DNA of 64,000 nucleotides, from contig NZ_JARXXV010000001.1 of NCBI RefSeq assembly GCF_029893825.1, positions 124,001 through 188,000 on the forward strand, written 5' to 3'. The notes beneath the pieces were generated by a model that was not told the origin of the DNA, ran no database searches, and saw only the letters and a list, made by a program, of their open reading frames with translations. The position numbers and the translations under genes are program-made. This document shows, piece by piece, positions 51,688 to 61,179 of this stretch (the first letter of the stretch is position 1; every line of letters starts with the position of its first letter). This DNA is from Aurantimicrobium minutum. GTDB taxonomy: Bacteria; Actinomycetota; Actinomycetes; Actinomycetales; Microbacteriaceae.

Positions 51688-52455
51688 TTAGTTCCCTGGA
51701 AGAGCTTCGGCCAGCAGGTCATATTGTTCTCGCCAATGAGTCAACCGCTCTGGGCTGAAAGAAAGTTGTGGGCCATCAATCCAGTTCGTGACGGCACGAA
51801 TGCCGTGTAATGCATTGAGGACATAGAGTTCGACTCCGTTAAGTTCAGCTGGTGTTGCCCAGGATTCACAGATGCTGAGACCACCCTTGAGGGCTAGTTC
51901 TCGAGCTGCAGCAATTGTGGTGCTATCCACTCGTAACGCTTCGACAGGAGGGATATGTAATCTTTCCTCATCACGCCACAACAGGCAGGTTGTAGAACCA
52001 TCGACGATACGGCCCAGGCCATCGAGAATGACGGCTTCGTCAGCTCCTAGTTTCTGGGCTTCTGAACGCAGAAGGTTCAAGGCTGGAATATCGGGTCCCT
52101 TGATTGTCGGTTCCACGCGAGGGTCAGAGTCGGCGGTTGCAAGCACCACAGTGTTTGTCAGCGGAGGTGCCGGGCGGATGTGGAGCTCTAGCTCGCCGCG
52201 CTCGGTGAGATCGATGCGAGGAAAGTGAACACCCGTGCGCGGTAGTGCCGATGTGACCGCACTCAGGAAAGAATCCACTGGTTGGACTAAGCCCTGAAAA
52301 CGTGCAGAAGAAGCAAAGCGATCGAGATGGCGTTGGTACCCAACGACCTTTCCCGCACTGAGGAGGAAAGAATCGGCAACATAGAGGGGGATTTCAGGCG
52401 CGCCAGTGATGTCAACCAACTCGCTACCGTTCCAGCGAAAACGTAAGACACCCAC
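51688..52455 (-). CDS. pabC: Aminotransferase class IV, likely aminodeoxychorismate lyase
   Basis: A 255-residue fold-type IV PLP protein; YQRHLDRF contains the N-terminal Arg/His region and DEAVILDGLGRIVDGSTTCL the cofactor segment. The position head to head with pabB points to 4-amino-4-deoxychorismate lyase, the second step of p-aminobenzoate synthesis for folate. GTG 52455 lies six bases behind TAGCCT, a leaderless promoter that overlaps that of pabB. Confidence 0.84.
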   Translation of the reverse strand: MGVLRFRWNGSELVDITGAPEIPLYVADSFLLSAGKVVGYQRHLDRFASSARFQGLVQPVDSFLSAVTSALPRTGVHFPRIDLTERGELELHIRPAPPLTNTVVLATADSDPRVEPTIKGPDIPALNLLRSEAQKLGADEAVILDGLGRIVDGSTTCLLWRDEERLHIPPVEALRVDSTTIAAARELALKGGLSICESWATPAELNGVELYVLNALHGIRAVTNWIDGPQLSFSPERLTHWREQYDLLAEALPGN

Positions 52456-52472
52456 AGCCCTAGGCTAGTACG
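52456..52472. promoter_or_regulatory. Divergent promoter with overlapping -10 boxes (pabC/pabB)
   Basis: The 17-base gap contains TAGGCTA (52461-52467). On the plus strand TAGGCT lies six bases before the pabB GTG; on the minus strand TAGCCT (52462-52467) lies six bases before the pabC GTG. One seven-base sequence thus serves as -10 for two leaderless genes in opposite directions, and only one polymerase could open it at a time. Confidence 0.7.
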
Positions 52473-53834
52473 GTGACCAGGCAAGTACAGCGCGTTAGGA
52501 TGCCCCAGTGGGTGGATCCCGCATCCGTTTTTGCTGTTCTCTCACACAATCAACCGAGAGCAATATGGCTCGATGCAGGCCCCCAGGCAACCTCTGGTCT
52601 GTCCTACATCAGTATTCCAACTGACGAGATCCTCTCAGAAGATGTAGAAGCTGGGGATGTCACCATTTTTGAGAATCTTCGCGCTGCATTGGAACACGAC
52701 TCCACAGTGGATACATCAGAGGTCCGTGAAGATGGATTTGCTCTGGGCTGGGTCGGTTGGCTCGGCTATGAACTCGCCGCCCACACGGCCGGGATTCCAA
52801 CCGCTGCGTCGACAACTCCAGATGCAGTATTCGTTTACGTGGATTGGGCTCTTGAGTTTGACCATGAGTTCCACACCCTAGACCTGATTCTGCTTGGAAC
52901 GGCAGAAGAGCTTGCAAGCAAGCGAGATGAGCTTCTGTTGGCATGTGATCGCACGGAGCATGTCGTTGCCCAGCAGCCGCGACTGCTTGAACCAACTGCG
53001 GTAAGTTGGCGACACGGGCCTGAACACTACAAAAACTTAGTGTCTGCCTGCCTTGATGCCATCACAGCAGGGGATGCCTATCAGCTGTGCTTGACCAACG
53101 AGGTGCGTGTGGCAGGGGATTTCGATCCTCTGGAGGTCTACCTCAGGCTTCGTGAAGAAAACCCCAGTCATCATGGTGGGTTACTGGTGAGTGAAGACCT
53201 TGCCTTGCTGTCCAGTAGTCCAGAGGTGTTCTTACGAGTTGATGCGCAAGGTCATCTCACGACGAAACCGATCAAGGGCACACGTAAGCGGGGAGCGAAT
53301 GTCGAAGCGGACTCTGCGCTCGCTGCAGAACTGCTGGCAAGTGAGAAGGAACGTGCCGAAAACCTCATGATCGTTGACCTGATGCGCAATGACGTGGGGA
53401 AGGTTGCACAACTAGGAACAGTCAGGGTTGATTCCCTGCTTGAGGTGGAAACCTACGAGCACGTCCACCAACTTGTTTCGACCGTTTCAGCCGAGCTGGC
53501 ACCAGGTCTCACTGCCGTTGATGCGCTTGAGGCTTGCTTCCCAGCAGGCTCCATGACAGGTGCTCCCAAAATCAGTGCCATGACGATTCTTCATCAGCTT
53601 GAGGAAGGCCCTCGAGGAATTTATTCAGGCGCTTTTGGCTACCTCGGTATTGATGGCGCTGCGAATCTTGCCATGGTCATCAGAAGTATCGTCCTCACGC
53701 CTTCTGGAGCCTCTATAGGTACCGGTGGAGGGATCACGAGTGGTTCCGATCCACAATCAGAACTGGAAGAAACCTGGATCAAGGTTTCGCCTCTGCTACG
53801 CGCATTAGGAGTCTCGACAACCGAGTATTCTTAG
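52473..53834 (+). CDS. pabB: Aminodeoxychorismate synthase component I
   Basis: A 453-residue chorismate-binding enzyme: [18 protein letters not shown]-like N-domain, [21 protein letters not shown]-type segment [35 protein letters not shown] and [10 protein letters not shown]. The Lys in PIKGTRKR agrees with the PabB type rather than anthranilate synthase. With a glutamine amidotransferase (PabA, not in the window) it aminates chorismate. GTG start, leaderless. leuS starts four bases after its stop. Confidence 0.87.
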   Translation: MTRQVQRVRMPQWVDPASVFAVLSHNQPRAIWLDAGPQATSGLSYISIPTDEILSEDVEAGDVTIFENLRAALEHDSTVDTSEVREDGFALGWVGWLGYELAAHTAGIPTAASTTPDAVFVYVDWALEFDHEFHTLDLILLGTAEELASKRDELLLACDRTEHVVAQQPRLLEPTAVSWRHGPEHYKNLVSACLDAITAGDAYQLCLTNEVRVAGDFDPLEVYLRLREENPSHHGGLLVSEDLALLSSSPEVFLRVDAQGHLTTKPIKGTRKRGANVEADSALAAELLASEKERAENLMIVDLMRNDVGKVAQLGTVRVDSLLEVETYEHVHQLVSTVSAELAPGLTAVDALEACFPAGSMTGAPKISAMTILHQLEEGPRGIYSGAFGYLGIDGAANLAMVIRSIVLTPSGASIGTGGGITSGSDPQSELEETWIKVSPLLRALGVSTTEYS

Positions 53835-53838
53835 AAGG

Positions 53839-56358
53839 ATGTCTGAGAACGAGGGCGCGACCTATAACTTCGCGGAAATACAAGAAAAATGGCTTCCTAT
53901 TTGGGACGAAATTGAGCCATTCCGCTCTGACGACCCTGCAGATGAGCGCCCACGCAAGTATGTGTTGGACATGTTCCCCTACCCCTCCGGTGACCTACAC
54001 ATGGGCCACGCTGAGGCATATGCTCTCGGCGATGTCATTGCCCGTTATTGGCGTCACCGCGACCACAACGTATTGCACCCCATCGGGTGGGACTCATTCG
54101 GTCTGCCCGCAGAAAATGCAGCGATTAAGCGCGGCTTAAACCCGGTCACCTGGACCTACGACAACATTGATCAGCAGAAGCGTTCCATGCGTCGTTATGC
54201 CACCAGTTTTGACTGGTCACGAGTTATCCACACGTCTGACCCTGAGTATTACAAGTGGAACCAGTGGCTGTTCCTGCAGATGTATAAAAAGGGTCTTGCT
54301 TACCGCAAAGACAGCTGGGTCAACTGGGACCCCGTAGACCAGACAGTTCTGGCGAACGAGCAGGTATTGCCTGATGGCACCTCAGAGCGTTCCGGTGCAA
54401 TTGTGGTCAAGAAAAAACTGACCCAGTGGTACTTCCGCATCACGGACTACGCAGACCGTCTACTCGATGACCTTGACACTCTTGAAGGACAATGGCCTGC
54501 CAAGGTTCTCACCATGCAGCGCAACTGGATTGGCCGCTCAATTGGTGCTGATGTGGACTTCGTTATTGAGGGCCGTGAGCAGCCAGTCACGGTGTTCACC
54601 ACCCGCCCAGACACTCTTCACGGTGCAACATTCATGGTTGTTGCACCAGATGCTGACCTCGCTTCCGAGCTTGCAGCAGGAGCTTCAGAGGATATTCAGG
54701 CTGCCTTCGCTGACTACCTCACTGAGGTTCAAAAAGCGACAGAAATTGAGCGCCAGGCAACTGATCGCCCCAAGACGGGTGTGTTCCTCGGTCGCTACGC
54801 CATCAACCCGGTCAATGGCGAGCGTCTACCCATATGGGCCGCAGACTACGTGCTAGCTGACTACGGTCACGGAGCAGTGATGGCTGTTCCTGCTCACGAC
54901 CAGCGCGACCTCGACTTTGCCAGAGCCTATGACTTGCCCATCAAAATCGTGGTGGATGTTCCTGCGTCACGCGATGAGGACGGCAATGTCATCGAGAACA
55001 ACCCTGCTGTCACCGGCATTGCCACCGGTGGCGAAGGCAAGCTCATCAACTCAGGTGAGTTGGATGGTCTGACCAAGAAGGATGCGATTGCCAAGGCCAT
55101 CGAGATCCTCACTGAGCGTGGCACCGGTAAGGCAGCAAAGAACTTCCGACTGCGTGACTGGCTCATTTCTCGCCAGCGTTACTGGGGGACACCTATCCCC
55201 ATCATTCACGCAGAAGATGGCACTGAGATTCCAGTACCTGAAGACCAGCTTCCAGTTGTGTTGCCACCAACTGAAGGTCTCAACCTTCAGCCCAAGGGCT
55301 CATCTCCTCTCGGTGCTGCCGAGGACTGGGTAAATGTTCCCAACCCAATTGATGGCACTCCAGCACGTCGCGACCCCGACACTATGGACACCTTCGTGGA
55401 CAGCTCATGGTATTTCTTGCGCTTCCTTTCGCCCCATGATGACACTCAAGCATTTGACCCCGCAGAGGCTAAGAAGTGGGCACCGGTTGATCAGTATGTC
55501 GGTGGTGTGACCCATGCCATCTTGCACCTGCTCTATGCCCGTTTCATCACCAAAGTTCTCTTTGACCTGGGCTTCATCGACTTTGAAGAACCTTTTACCA
55601 ACCTGCTCAACCAGGGCATGGTGCTCATGGAAGGCTCAGCAATGAGCAAGTCCAAGGGAAACATTGTCAAGCTTTCTGAACAGCTCGAAGAGCACGGTGT
55701 TGATGCCGTTCGCTTGACCATGGCTTTCGCAGGACCTCCTGAGGATGATATTGACTGGGCAGATGTTTCCCCAGCGGCCAGTAACCGATTCTTGGCCCGT
55801 GCTTGGCGCATCGCACAGGACGTCACCAGCGAACCTGGTGTTGATGCCAGCACAGGCGATAAGGCACTGCGTAAGGCAACGCACCACCTGCTTGCCGAAG
55901 CACCTGGACTTGTTGAAAGTTTCAAGTTCAATGTACTGGTGGCACGCCTGATGGAACACGTGAACGTGACTCGTAAAGCTATTGACTCTGGTGTTGGTGC
56001 CGCAGATCCTGCCGTTCGTGAATCAGCCGAAACCATCGCCATGATGCTGGATCTCTATGCTCCCTACACCGCAGAAGATATGTGGGAAGCGCTGGGCCAC
56101 AAGCCTGCCGTTGCGCACGCAGTATGGCCCACAGCTGATCCTGCACTCTTGGTTCAGGACTCTGTCACCTGTGTGGTGCAGGTCGATGGCAAGGTTCGTG
56201 ATCGCCTGGACGTCTCTCCCGATATTGCTGAAGCAGATTTGGAAGCTCAGGCTCGCGAACTAGCTGGCGTTGTCCGCGCTCTCGAAGGTCGCGAGATTGT
56301 GAACGTTATTGTTCGCGCGCCCAAGATCGTGAGCATCGCCACCAAGCCTGTTGGCTAA
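53839..56358 (+). CDS. leuS: Leucyl-tRNA synthetase
   Basis: An 839-residue class I synthetase, full bacterial length. HIGH-type motif [12 protein letters not shown] near residue 55, the editing domain ([14 protein letters not shown]), the WGTPIPIIH region and KMSKS-type [11 protein letters not shown]. It charges tRNA-Leu. TATTCT lies seven bases before the ATG, while AAGG directly before ATG is too close for a normal SD. Its stop is twelve bases from the convergent pknL. Confidence 0.97.
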   Translation: MSENEGATYNFAEIQEKWLPIWDEIEPFRSDDPADERPRKYVLDMFPYPSGDLHMGHAEAYALGDVIARYWRHRDHNVLHPIGWDSFGLPAENAAIKRGLNPVTWTYDNIDQQKRSMRRYATSFDWSRVIHTSDPEYYKWNQWLFLQMYKKGLAYRKDSWVNWDPVDQTVLANEQVLPDGTSERSGAIVVKKKLTQWYFRITDYADRLLDDLDTLEGQWPAKVLTMQRNWIGRSIGADVDFVIEGREQPVTVFTTRPDTLHGATFMVVAPDADLASELAAGASEDIQAAFADYLTEVQKATEIERQATDRPKTGVFLGRYAINPVNGERLPIWAADYVLADYGHGAVMAVPAHDQRDLDFARAYDLPIKIVVDVPASRDEDGNVIENNPAVTGIATGGEGKLINSGELDGLTKKDAIAKAIEILTERGTGKAAKNFRLRDWLISRQRYWGTPIPIIHAEDGTEIPVPEDQLPVVLPPTEGLNLQPKGSSPLGAAEDWVNVPNPIDGTPARRDPDTMDTFVDSSWYFLRFLSPHDDTQAFDPAEAKKWAPVDQYVGGVTHAILHLLYARFITKVLFDLGFIDFEEPFTNLLNQGMVLMEGSAMSKSKGNIVKLSEQLEEHGVDAVRLTMAFAGPPEDDIDWADVSPAASNRFLARAWRIAQDVTSEPGVDASTGDKALRKATHHLLAEAPGLVESFKFNVLVARLMEHVNVTRKAIDSGVGAADPAVRESAETIAMMLDLYAPYTAEDMWEALGHKPAVAHAVWPTADPALLVQDSVTCVVQVDGKVRDRLDVSPDIAEADLEAQARELAGVVRALEGREIVNVIVRAPKIVSIATKPVG

Positions 56359-56369
56359 TTCGATTCGCT

Positions 56370-58280
56370 TTAGAACGAAATAAAGACGTTCGAACCACGC
56401 TTGGCCAAGGTGCCAGGTGCTGGGTTCTGTGTCTTGACGGTGCGCTTGGAGAACAGTGCAGAGTCAACGTCTGTTGAATAGGTGAAACCTGCTGCTTGCA
56501 ACTTAGCTATCGCTTCGTTGAAGTCCATTCCTGTCGTTGAGACGTTCGGAACCTCAACCAGGTCTGGTCCCTTGGACACGACAAGAGTGACGTTGGTTCC
56601 CTTAGTTGCGGGGCCTTCTGGCAGCGACAGGGAGATGACCGAACCCTTAGCTACGGTGTCATTGAATTCTTCAGATGTGGAGCCCACAACAAGACCTGCA
56701 TCAGTTAGTGCCTTGGTTGCATCAGCAACCGTGAGGCCTTCAACTGGCGGAATAGCACCCAGTGAAACAACGAGCTGAACCTCGCCGCCAACAGGGTATT
56801 TAGCGGGTAGCGGAGCGCCAGCGCCGTCAAGGGCACTGATGATTTTGCCCTTTGCTACATCAGCAGAGAACTGCTGAGCGGGGTCTTTGAGTTTGAAGCC
56901 CAATTCTTGGGCTTTCTTCTTCGCAGCTGCTTCGTCCATTCCTGCGAATGCTGGAGTGTCCACAATCTTCGGGCCTAAGGAGACCAGAATCTTGATGGTG
57001 GCACCACGGGTTGCAGAGCTGCCACCCTTGGGGTCAGTGTCAATGACCTTGCCCACTGCAACAGTGGCATCGTTCGTTTCAACGAGTTTGGTAGCAAAGC
57101 CTTCTTTTTCAACTATCTTCTGTGCATCAGCAGGTGCCATTCCAGCTGTTGCGGGAATGGTGACCAGTGAACCAGGACCAGAACTGAAGAACCAGCCTGC
57201 AGTTGCACCCAACACTGCCAACACAATCGTGATGCCAAAAATCCAGAATCCGCGACTGCGTCTGGTTGAGGAGATTTCTTTCAACGCGGCGACAGGGTTC
57301 TCAATCGCAGACTTGCGATTCAGTCCGCCCAGTGCACCAGTGTTGTAGGCCTTGGTTTCGTCGTCTGAGCCCAGAAGCATACCCGCCGGCATGACCATGG
57401 TCTGCTGGGTTGAGAGATCTTGATAACTGGAACCAGTGCGAATAACTTTCTCTGCCTGCAGAAGTTTGTCGAGCAGAATTCCTGCGTTTTCTGGACGGCC
57501 CTCGGGGGAGCGAGTGGTTGCCCACTCCACAATTTCATCCAGTTCTACAGGGATAGCTGGGTTTGATGCCGAGGGTGCAGGGACCTTGTCATTGGCATGT
57601 TGATATGCCACGGCCATGGGCTGTTCGCCCTTGAAGGGCTGCTCACCAGTGAGCATTTCATACATCATGATGCCAATGGCATAGATGTCACTTCGGGCGT
57701 CAGCAACCCCTCGGGTCAGTAGCTCAGGGGAGAGGTAGGCAATAGTGCCCAGGAGTGCCTGTCCGGAGGCAGTGTTTGCTGTGGTGGCACGTGCGAGTCC
57801 GAAGTCACCCAGTTTGATGCGACCGTCATCGGCAAGGAGAACATTTTCTGGCTTGAGATCGCGGTGAACAATGCCTGACTCGTGGGCTGCTGCAAGACCT
57901 TGCAGGACAGCATCCATGATGTCGACGGTCTGCTCAGGGGTGAGCTTGCCGTAGTCCTTGAGGAGATCTCGAAGAGTGATTCCTGGGAGGTATTCCATGA
58001 CGAGATAAGCCATGTCAGAGTCTTGACCCTGATCGAATACGTTCACCACGTTGGGGTGTGCCAGACGAGCTGCTGAGCGCGCCTCTTGCACAAAGCGGGC
58101 TTTGAATGCGCTGTCATCGGCGAGGTGGCCGTGCATGATCTTGACCGCAACACGTCGTTCGAGACGTAAATCCGTTGCCAAGTAGACGGTCGCCATGCCA
58201 CCACGAGCAATGCGTGACTTGACCTGGTATCTGCCGTCGATAAGACGACCGATCATGGGGTCTTCGGCGGCAGTAGTCAC
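56370..58280 (-). CDS. pknL: Serine/threonine protein kinase PknL with PASTA domains
   Basis: A 636-residue membrane kinase. Kinase domain about 15-280: glycine loop IARGGMATVY, Lys47, catalytic Asp141 in HRDLKPEN, DFG at 159-161. A membrane helix (about 348-370) leads to four PASTA repeats that bind muropeptides outside. Gene order with an Rv2175c homologue and idsA marks it as PknL; in M. tuberculosis PknL phosphorylates Rv2175c and lacks PASTA, whereas corynebacterial PknL has them. GTG start six bases behind TAGACT. Confidence 0.93.
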   Translation of the reverse strand: MTTAAEDPMIGRLIDGRYQVKSRIARGGMATVYLATDLRLERRVAVKIMHGHLADDSAFKARFVQEARSAARLAHPNVVNVFDQGQDSDMAYLVMEYLPGITLRDLLKDYGKLTPEQTVDIMDAVLQGLAAAHESGIVHRDLKPENVLLADDGRIKLGDFGLARATTANTASGQALLGTIAYLSPELLTRGVADARSDIYAIGIMMYEMLTGEQPFKGEQPMAVAYQHANDKVPAPSASNPAIPVELDEIVEWATTRSPEGRPENAGILLDKLLQAEKVIRTGSSYQDLSTQQTMVMPAGMLLGSDDETKAYNTGALGGLNRKSAIENPVAALKEISSTRRSRGFWIFGITIVLAVLGATAGWFFSSGPGSLVTIPATAGMAPADAQKIVEKEGFATKLVETNDATVAVGKVIDTDPKGGSSATRGATIKILVSLGPKIVDTPAFAGMDEAAAKKKAQELGFKLKDPAQQFSADVAKGKIISALDGAGAPLPAKYPVGGEVQLVVSLGAIPPVEGLTVADATKALTDAGLVVGSTSEEFNDTVAKGSVISLSLPEGPATKGTNVTLVVSKGPDLVEVPNVSTTGMDFNEAIAKLQAAGFTYSTDVDSALFSKRTVKTQNPAPGTLAKRGSNVFISF

Positions 58281-58286
58281 AATTCG

Positions 58287-58292
58287 AGTCTA
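58287..58292 (-). promoter_or_regulatory. -10 box TAGACT of pknL (leaderless)
   Basis: On the minus strand TAGACT, six bases (CGAATT), then the GTG of pknL. Confidence 0.6.
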
Positions 58293-58332
58293 TGTAGCAG
58301 GAGTGGGCAAAACGCTGAGAAACACCGGTGTT

Positions 58333-58944
58333 TTATGCGCTGGCAACCGCTGGCATGCTACTCATCAGGCCAGCGTCAGGAATGACGAGGCGTTGACCGA
58401 CAACCAGGCGGCTTGAGCGGTCGAGGCCGTTGGCCGTCATTATTGCTCGAGGCAGAACTCCATAGCTGCGTGCGATGGCTTTCAGAGTCTCACCTGAGGC
58501 CACGTTGTGGCGGGTGATACTTTCGCCTACTTCCGCAGATTCTGTTCCATTGGTCGAGGCAGGGATGTTCAACTGCTGACCGGCAAACATCATGGTTTTC
58601 CAGCTCAGACCGTTTGCAGCAAGAAGTTCTGCGGAAGAAATTCCGTGAAGTTGAGCGATACTGCGCAATGTGTCGCCGGCAACAACGGTGTACTTGTCAG
58701 CACGAAGAATCGCGCCTGTGGTGTTTGTTGCGGCATTGAGAATGGGGGAGTTCTCGGCTTTTGCCTTCGGTAGCTTGTCAACTTTAGGGAGCTGATCTGC
58801 AGAAGCAGATTGCGCAGTGAAAATCATGCTGGTAACCGCTGCAAGGGCTACCGGAATGGAGGCAATCTTCTTGATTTTGCGAGGCTTGAGAGGGGTCGAC
58901 GAAGTGAGTGCTTCGTGGTTGGATCGATAGCTTCGACCAGTCAT
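58333..58944 (-). CDS. Secreted protein with two LysM domains
   Basis: 203 residues from ATG 58944, with AGGAG seven bases upstream (GTG 58950 is too close to it). A long signal peptide ends near AQSASADQ. Two LysM repeats follow (YTVVAGDTLRSIAQLHGIS; HNVASGETLKAIARSYGVL), which bind peptidoglycan. No catalytic domain is present. Encoded between the kinase and its presumed regulator substrate, it may report wall state or act on wall-bound partners (inference). Confidence 0.88.
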   Translation of the reverse strand: MTGRSYRSNHEALTSSTPLKPRKIKKIASIPVALAAVTSMIFTAQSASADQLPKVDKLPKAKAENSPILNAATNTTGAILRADKYTVVAGDTLRSIAQLHGISSAELLAANGLSWKTMMFAGQQLNIPASTNGTESAEVGESITRHNVASGETLKAIARSYGVLPRAIMTANGLDRSSRLVVGQRLVIPDAGLMSSMPAVASA

Positions 58945-59021
58945 CTGCACACTCCTCTCCCCATTAAAAGATTGGCCCAGTCTCTACCTCAGCTTGAAGG
59001 TTAACGTGGAGTGAAATCGGC

Positions 59022-59423
59022 GTGTCGCTAAATGTCACCCTGTTCGCGCTCACCTCTCAGCTGTGGCACGCTTATCTCGTGGCTAATGCAAAGAACCCTC
59101 AAACCCAGTGGTTGACAATCCCTGACCTCATGGACGTTCTAGGAATGTCTCAAAGTCAGGTCAGGCGCTTGATTGAAGATAACTTCCTCGCCGCTGCTCG
59201 CGTTGATGGAGTGCTGAAAGTTCCTGCAGACTTCATTCAAGATGGCGAGCCACTACACGCACTCCAAGGCACCATCGTCTTGCTTCGTGATGTCGGGTTC
59301 GACGGGGATGAACTCGTGGAATGGTTTATCACGGAAGAAGAAAGCCTCAAGGCTTCCCCAGTTGATGCACTCAAAGCCGGCCGCAAGGCTGAAGTGCGCC
59401 GAGTGGCACAGGCCCTTCTCTAG
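59022..59423 (+). CDS. Rv2175c-like DNA-binding protein
   Basis: A 133-residue protein with a winged-helix-like N-terminal part (WLTIPDLMDVLGMSQSQVRRLIEDN) and the C-terminal segment PVDALKAGRKAEVRRVAQALL, which matches the end of M. tuberculosis Rv2175c, the known PknL substrate. It binds DNA; target genes are unknown. GTG 59022 is the likely start, with GGAG eleven bases upstream. Thr/Ser residues in the N-terminal arm could be phosphorylation sites. Convergent with idsA, four bases apart. Confidence 0.86.
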   Translation: MSLNVTLFALTSQLWHAYLVANAKNPQTQWLTIPDLMDVLGMSQSQVRRLIEDNFLAAARVDGVLKVPADFIQDGEPLHALQGTIVLLRDVGFDGDELVEWFITEEESLKASPVDALKAGRKAEVRRVAQALL

Positions 59424-59427
59424 ATTG

Positions 59428-60507
59428 CTATGAAGCGCGCTGGGAAACCAGTGCTGCTAACTGGGTCAGTCCGGCAGTCGCTAATTCTGTGAAACCTGCT
59501 GAGGCAATGGCTTTCTGCGCAAGAACCACCTGCTCGTCGATGACCTGCTCAAGACTTTCAACGGCGCCGGTGTTGGTCAGAGTTGCCTGCAGCATTCCAA
59601 TTTGTGCTTCGTCCAGGTCTGGATCTCCGAGAAGCTCATCCATCAAACGAATTGCGGTGGCTGGCAGTTCTTGCTGTGCCAAAGCGATCAGTACAGTTCG
59701 TTTTCCCTCGCGCAGGTCATCACCTGCAGGTTTGCCCGTTACCTCGGGGTCTCCAAAAACACCGAGTAGATCATCGCGAAGTTGGAAAGCAATCCCCAGG
59801 GGTAATCCAATAGCTCTCAGTGATTCCAGCTGGTGTGAATTTGCACCACCCAAAGCGGCGCCAATAACCAGCGGTGCCTCAATGGAGTATTTTGCTGACT
59901 TGTAGACAACAACTCGCTGAGCACGTGTCAAGGCATCAAGTTTGTCAATGACGGGCCACGCACGCTCTTCGACGATGTCGAGGTATTGACCGGCGGTGAC
60001 ATCGATTCGCATCCTGTCAAACTCGATGCGTGACGCCCGAACCGCAGTGCGGTTTCCTTCAGCTGCGATGCCATTGGAGAACAGTTCATCACTGAAAGCA
60101 AGCAGTAAATCACCAAACAGCAGTGCTGAAGAGGTTCCAAAGTCTTCGCTGGTGCCAGCCCATCCGGATTCACGGTGAAGCTTTTCGAATCGACGGTGCG
60201 CTGAGGGTGCTCCGCGTCGAGTGTCTGACTTGTCCATGATGTCGTCATGGACCAAAGCAGCGGCGTGGAAGATTTCGAGCGCACTGGCAATGTCGATGAC
60301 GTGATCGGGTGTTGTTTCGTGTTGGGTGCCGTATCCCAGCAGTGCACAGCGCGCACGAAAGCGCTTACCACCGCTGAGAAACTGCCGTGAAAAGTTGATA
60401 AATGGTTCCAAGTCGGGGGAGACGTCCCTCACAATAGATTCACGGTCAGTAATGAACTGATCCAGACGAGTATTAACTCGTTGAACCCATGTATCTTGGT
60501 CACGCAT
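59428..60507 (-). CDS. idsA: Polyprenyl diphosphate synthase (IdsA-like)
   Basis: A 359-residue trans-prenyl transferase. First Asp-rich motif DDIMD at 88-92, second motif in FQLRDDLLGVFGD, plus GGKRFRARC near the N-terminus. It builds C15-C20 or longer diphosphates for quinones, carotenoids or lipid carriers; the chain length cannot be read safely. The residue order before DDIMD (AAALVH) lacks bulky aromatics, which favours geranylgeranyl or longer products. TAGGCT lies six bases before the ATG. Confidence 0.9.
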   Translation of the reverse strand: MRDQDTWVQRVNTRLDQFITDRESIVRDVSPDLEPFINFSRQFLSGGKRFRARCALLGYGTQHETTPDHVIDIASALEIFHAAALVHDDIMDKSDTRRGAPSAHRRFEKLHRESGWAGTSEDFGTSSALLFGDLLLAFSDELFSNGIAAEGNRTAVRASRIEFDRMRIDVTAGQYLDIVEERAWPVIDKLDALTRAQRVVVYKSAKYSIEAPLVIGAALGGANSHQLESLRAIGLPLGIAFQLRDDLLGVFGDPEVTGKPAGDDLREGKRTVLIALAQQELPATAIRLMDELLGDPDLDEAQIGMLQATLTNTGAVESLEQVIDEQVVLAQKAIASAGFTELATAGLTQLAALVSQRAS

Positions 60508-60513
60508 GCGCCT

Positions 60514-60519
60514 AGCCTA
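60514..60519 (-). promoter_or_regulatory. -10 box TAGGCT of idsA (leaderless)
   Basis: On the minus strand TAGGCT, six bases (AGGCGC), then ATG 60507. Confidence 0.6.
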
Positions 60520-60589
60520 TCTAGGCCAGCGCGGGTACACTGGAAATTCGACACCGCACACACCACGTGAATGAATCAGGAGGAACGAC

Positions 60590-60946
60590 ATGCCACTGTC
60601 CGAGCATGAACAACGTCTTCTTGATGAGATGGAACGTAATCTCTACGGCCGTGATGCGGATGTAACCTCAACCGCTTTTGTGGGTATGCCTCGTCCCAAC
60701 TACCGCGCCATTGTGCTCGGGGTGGTCATCGCTCTTATTGGTCTCGGTGGTCTTCTTGCCGGTGTGATGACTCACATGATTGTGGTGGGAATTGCCGGGT
60801 TTGTTCTCATGTTTGTTGGGGTTCTTGTCGCGTCGAAGCCAGGTGAACCAGTGGCCAATTCCGTCAAAAAGCCACGATCGTCCGGTAGTTCTTTCATGCA
60901 GCGCATGGAACAGCGCTGGGATGAGCGCGATGGTGGCCGTCTCTAG
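60590..60946 (+). CDS. DUF3040 membrane protein
   Basis: A 118-residue protein beginning MPLSEHEQRLLDEMERNLY, the DUF3040 signature, with two membrane helices (about 44-66 and 68-86) and a basic tail. The family is actinobacterial, of unknown function, and usually lies just ahead of mraZ. It has a strong SD (AGGAGGAACGAC), and TACACT at 60536-60541 is a likely -10. A terminator follows. Confidence 0.92.
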   Translation: MPLSEHEQRLLDEMERNLYGRDADVTSTAFVGMPRPNYRAIVLGVVIALIGLGGLLAGVMTHMIVVGIAGFVLMFVGVLVASKPGEPVANSVKKPRSSGSSFMQRMEQRWDERDGGRL

Positions 60947-60967
60947 CACCTAAATCTCTTCACACTC

Positions 60968-60992
60968 AACCGCCTTTCGGGGCGGTTTTTTT
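60968..60992 (+). terminator. Terminator behind the DUF3040 gene
   Basis: Stem AACCGCC / GGCGGTT with loop TTTCGG, followed by a run of eight T. Confidence 0.92.
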
Positions 60993-61179
60993 GTGCGCTT
61001 CGACCGCTCCGGTTTAATCCAAATTGCTCCATTTCCCTCCACTGACTTAAACCTTGTAAATTAGCGGATATATTGACACGCCGACCGAAAAATGTGGGTA
61101 ATTTTTAACATTTGTGGTTGAAAGTGGAGTAAAGTGGAGAAATCACCAACAAGGCCGGTTGTGAAAGGGGGTGACGCAG
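60993..61179 (+). promoter_or_regulatory. mraZ (dcw cluster) promoter region
   Basis: A 187-base AT-rich stretch ahead of the division cluster. TTGACA at 61073-61078 is a good -35 box; TAATTT at 61099-61104 is a possible but widely spaced -10. MraZ boxes follow, and the strong SD AAAGGGGGTGA (61164-61174) precedes mraZ. Confidence 0.6.
61094..61138 (+). promoter_or_regulatory. MraZ boxes: GTGG repeats in ten-base phase
   Basis: GTGGT at 61114, GTGGA at 61124 and GTGGA at 61134 are spaced exactly ten bases apart; GTGGG at 61094 is in the same phase two turns upstream. MraZ is known to bind repeated (G)TGGG-type boxes with five-base spacers before its own operon, so autorepression is likely. 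Confidence 0.75.
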
